Shown here in pieces: positions 61,455 to 64,000 of a stretch of 64,000 bases of DNA. Below the pieces are notes generated by a model, which saw nothing but the letters and a program-made list of their open reading frames with translations, had not been told where the DNA came from and made no database searches. The DNA comes from Venturia oleaginea (lineage: Eukaryota > Ascomycota > Dothideomycetes > Venturiales > Venturiaceae): the NCBI GenBank assembly GCA_013176395.1, contig JABMLP010000003.1, forward strand, positions 1-64,000, given 5' to 3'. Made by a program: the position numbers and the translations under genes. Position 1 is the first letter of the stretch. Every line of letters starts with the position of its first letter.

Positions 61455-64000
61455 CTACCCTTGTGCATCGTCGCGCACGAGGGTCTGAAGTAGATGTACA
61501 TGGCGAAGACATTACAAAGCTACCAGGCATAAGAGAAATCAAAGCAGCAAAGGATAGGATGGAAAGTACACCCTTCTTGATAGATACCTTGATCAATGGA
61601 ACTTCTTTCACCGAATCCTTCTTTGATAACGGCTGCCTCCCTTATGCTGCTTTCAGCGAGAAGAGTGTCCAAACACATCGTCTACCGCGCATCCCAATTG
61701 ACACCAAACAATTGGCACTGGCTAAAGAGAGCCACGAGAACGGAGAAGACCTCCGTATTACGCACATGACCTACGCTACGATCGACATTGATGGTCGAGC
61801 AGAGCGAGTCTATGGGTATATAGTGAAAGGATTGAGCTTCCCTATTATCCTAGGCAAGGCATGGGCAGAGAGAAACTGGGTGCGATATATAGCAGCTAAG
61901 AGAAAGCTGCTTATTGGTCAAGGATCCCAGCGCATCACGGTAAGAGAAAAGGGGTGGCTAGAACAGAACACCAAAGCGCGAGACCGGCTCGCTCACGTGC
62001 GGGCGGCTTGTCTAGTGTCAGGATCTGTATTTGCAGCTATTGTTGGAAGGGCCCAGCGACGGTTGAGAAGAGATGGACCGGATGGTACACAAGTGCTGGC
62101 TATCTCGAGGTCGGATATCAACAAGGCCCTAAGCAAGTTAGCAGAAAGAAAACAGAGAAAGACTGAGGAAGAAATCCGACAAGAGATACCAGAAGAAATA
62201 GCAGAGCATGCTGATGCCTTTCTCGACGACGAAGACGGAGAGATCGCGCCCCATCAAGAGGGTCGCGATCACGTTATCGAATTGATACGAGATGAACAAG
62301 GTCGCGAGGCAGAAGTTCCTTGGGGCCCATTATACGGCATGTCGAGGGAAGAGCTATTAGTCCTACGAAAAACACTTTCGGACTATATGGACAAGGGCTG
62401 GATACGCGCCAGCAACTCACCAGCGGCAGCCCCAGTCTTGTTTGTAAGGAAACCAGGTGGAGGCATTCGGATGTGTGTAGACTATCGGGCACTGAATCGA
62501 CTCACTCGATCGGACCGCTACCCATTGCCACTCATCCGAGAAACCCTACGAAATCTAGCAACAGCGCGTTGGTACACCAAACTTGACGTCAGAGCGGCAT
62601 TTCATCGGCTCCGCATCAAGCACGGCGATGAGTGGAAAACGGCTTTTCGCACTCGATTTGGACTATTCGAATGGCTAGTTACCCCCTTCGGACTAGCTGG
62701 CGCACCCGCGAGCTTTCAACGATACATCAACGGAGTCCTACGGGAATCCCTAGATATCTGCTGTTCAGCCTACATGGACGATGTCTTGATATGGAGCGAC
62801 GGCGACTATCTGGATCACATGGTTAAGGTTAACCAAATTCTTGCCAAGCTCAAGACTGCTGGACTTCGGCTAGACTTAAGCAAGTGCGAGTTTGCTGTTC
62901 AGGAGGTCAAATATCTGGGGTTCATTATCACTGCAGGAGAAGGGATCAAAGTCGACCCAGAGAAAGTTGCCGCGATTAAAGAATGGGAGGCTCCAGTCAA
63001 TGTCACAGGCGTACGCTCCTTCCTAGGCTTTGCAAATTTCTACCGAGACTTCATCGACAACTTCTCAGAGCTCTCCGACCCCTTAATCAAGTTAACACGG
63101 AAGGCCGTCGCTTTTGTCTGGAACAAAGAACATGAGAACGCCTTTCAAGTCTTGAAGGAGCTATTCATCTCCGCCCCAATACTGGCTCACTGGAATCCAG
63201 ACCTGGATACGGTACTCGAGTGCGACTGCTCTGGCTACGCGCTGGGAGGCACGTTGTCGCAGAAGGATATGAAAGGAAAACTACGACCAGTAGCATACTT
63301 CTCCCGCAAGCTCACTGCGGCTGAATGTAACTACGAGATCCACGATAAAGAATTACTGGCAGTAATCAAGTCCATTGAACACTGGAGAGGAGAACTACGC
63401 AGTGTTGCAGCACCTTTCAAAGTCCTTACCGATCACAAGAATCTCCGCTACTTTATGACAGCGCAGCGTTTGTCAGAGAGACAAGCAAGATGGTCGCTAA
63501 TTCTATCTGAGTACCAATTCCAGCTGGAATTTCGCGCCGGAAAACTAGCGCAAAGACCAGACGCACTATCAAGAAGACATCAAGATATGCCACATGACAA
63601 GAACGACGAGAGACTACAAGGGCGAGTGGCCCAGTTGATCAAGGACGAATGGCTTCCTCCTCTTTCCGAGAGGACGACCGAAACAATCGCAATACAAGCC
63701 CTTATCTGCCCAGTCAATACACCGAATACATCCAATAGTACATGGGACGTTATACGGGAGCCCCAGCAAAATACTGGACTGGACGGTCGACACCAGCTGA
63801 CTGCCGAAAACGGTCAACACCGGTCCACTACTAGGTACGGTCAAAACCGGTCAGTTGCAAAAGGATGCGATCTTTTCGAGAAACCAGAGTTACAACTTCT
63901 CTGGGATCGCGCAATAGCAGAGGACCAATCCTACGAAGCTATTCATACGGCTATAGTTACTGGCGAACGTTCCTTTCCTCCAGAGCTCAAGTTGTCGGTA
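61418..64000 (+). CDS. Gypsy pol (protease, RT, RNase H), partial
   Basis: This polyprotein would be made by a -1 frameshift from gag. The open frame runs 861 codons to the window edge. The aspartic protease has an unusual DNG active site (FFDNGC, about 61620) and a late ILGKAW. RT boxes are VDYRALNR near 62480, [11 protein letters not shown] near 62580, the [11 protein letters not shown] stretch near 62690 and YMDDVLIW near 62770. RNase H shows ECDCSGYALGG near 63220, the KELLAVIKSIEHW helix and VLTDHKNL near 63425. A linker with repeated ACCGGTC units follows at 63780-63855. I found no stop in the segments checked. Confidence 0.88.

Larger units (their letters stand above)
60150..64000 (+). 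mobile_element. Ty3/Gypsy retrotransposon, apparently intact 5' part
   Basis: The LTR, gag and a pol frame open from 61418 to the window edge mark a young copy. The order is gag, protease, RT, RNase H; integrase would lie beyond 64000. It is inserted in a pogo element. Confidence 0.93.

Noticed and set aside
1..64000. CRISPR arrays, bacterial operons or rRNA genes
   Set aside because: None seen; intron-bearing genes and fungal transposons show this is eukaryotic nuclear DNA.

Overview
The window comes from a filamentous ascomycete (Pezizomycotina). The evidence is short introns (about 48-118 bp) with GT-AG ends and TGACTAAT or CTAAC-like branch sites, a FHA/fork-head protein of the FHL1 type, a Zn2Cys6 regulator, a UstYa-type (DUF3328) relic, and Fot/pogo, Tc1, Tad-like LINE and PIF/Harbinger elements. 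A Leotiomycete is my guess only; no rRNA or other phylogenetic marker is present.

Layout. 1-5,540: a decayed Ty3/Gypsy copy on the minus strand, then a half Tc1 transposase joined to a half pogo transposase. 5,540-9,700: a small cysteine-rich gene cut by that pogo element, a UstYa-like pseudogene and unrecognised ORFs. 9,700-15,100: a dead Tad/I-like LINE on the minus strand. 15,470-22,000: two full copies of a 1.6 kb non-autonomous retroelement, one nested in a 695-bp solo LTR, with a pseudogene and a MITE between them. 22,468-23,646: an intact TatD/Scn1-like hydrolase with transposon sequence starting 46 bp upstream. 23,841-26,544: an unusual DNA element whose two ends are themselves foldbacks. 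26,924-27,260: a three-exon gene for a 52-residue secreted knottin-like protein. 28,380-35,910: a Tc1 element with one stop codon, then a pogo copy split by a PIF/Harbinger element whose own terminal repeat is split by a solo LTR. 36,062-41,372: hypothetical genes and a damaged Zn2Cys6 regulator. 41,452-44,020: a pogo deletion derivative and a second copy of the first Tc1 family. 44,245-57,000: a clean gene block holding a 2OG-Fe(II) oxygenase, FHL1, an Mms1/DDB1-superfamily protein and a TBC (Gyp8/TBC1D20-like) Rab GAP. 57,646-59,957: a second 695-bp solo LTR with another 1.6 kb element nested in the opposite orientation. 60,150-64,000: a Gypsy copy whose gag and visible pol are open.

The housekeeping genes (TatD, oxygenase, FHL1, Mms1-like, TBC) are intact with good splice sites, and the oxygenase/FHL1 and Mms1-like/TBC pairs share divergent promoter regions. 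Genes set among transposons mostly carry stops or one-base frameshifts. The transposon stops are often C-to-T type (CAA/CAG/CGA to stop), which fits light RIP-like mutation or ordinary decay.

The most novel material is the 1.6 kb retroelement family (three full copies with 13-14 bp target duplications, a CAAT-repeat tail and a conserved 3' three-way fold), the foldback-ended element at 23,841-26,544, and the knottin-like gene.
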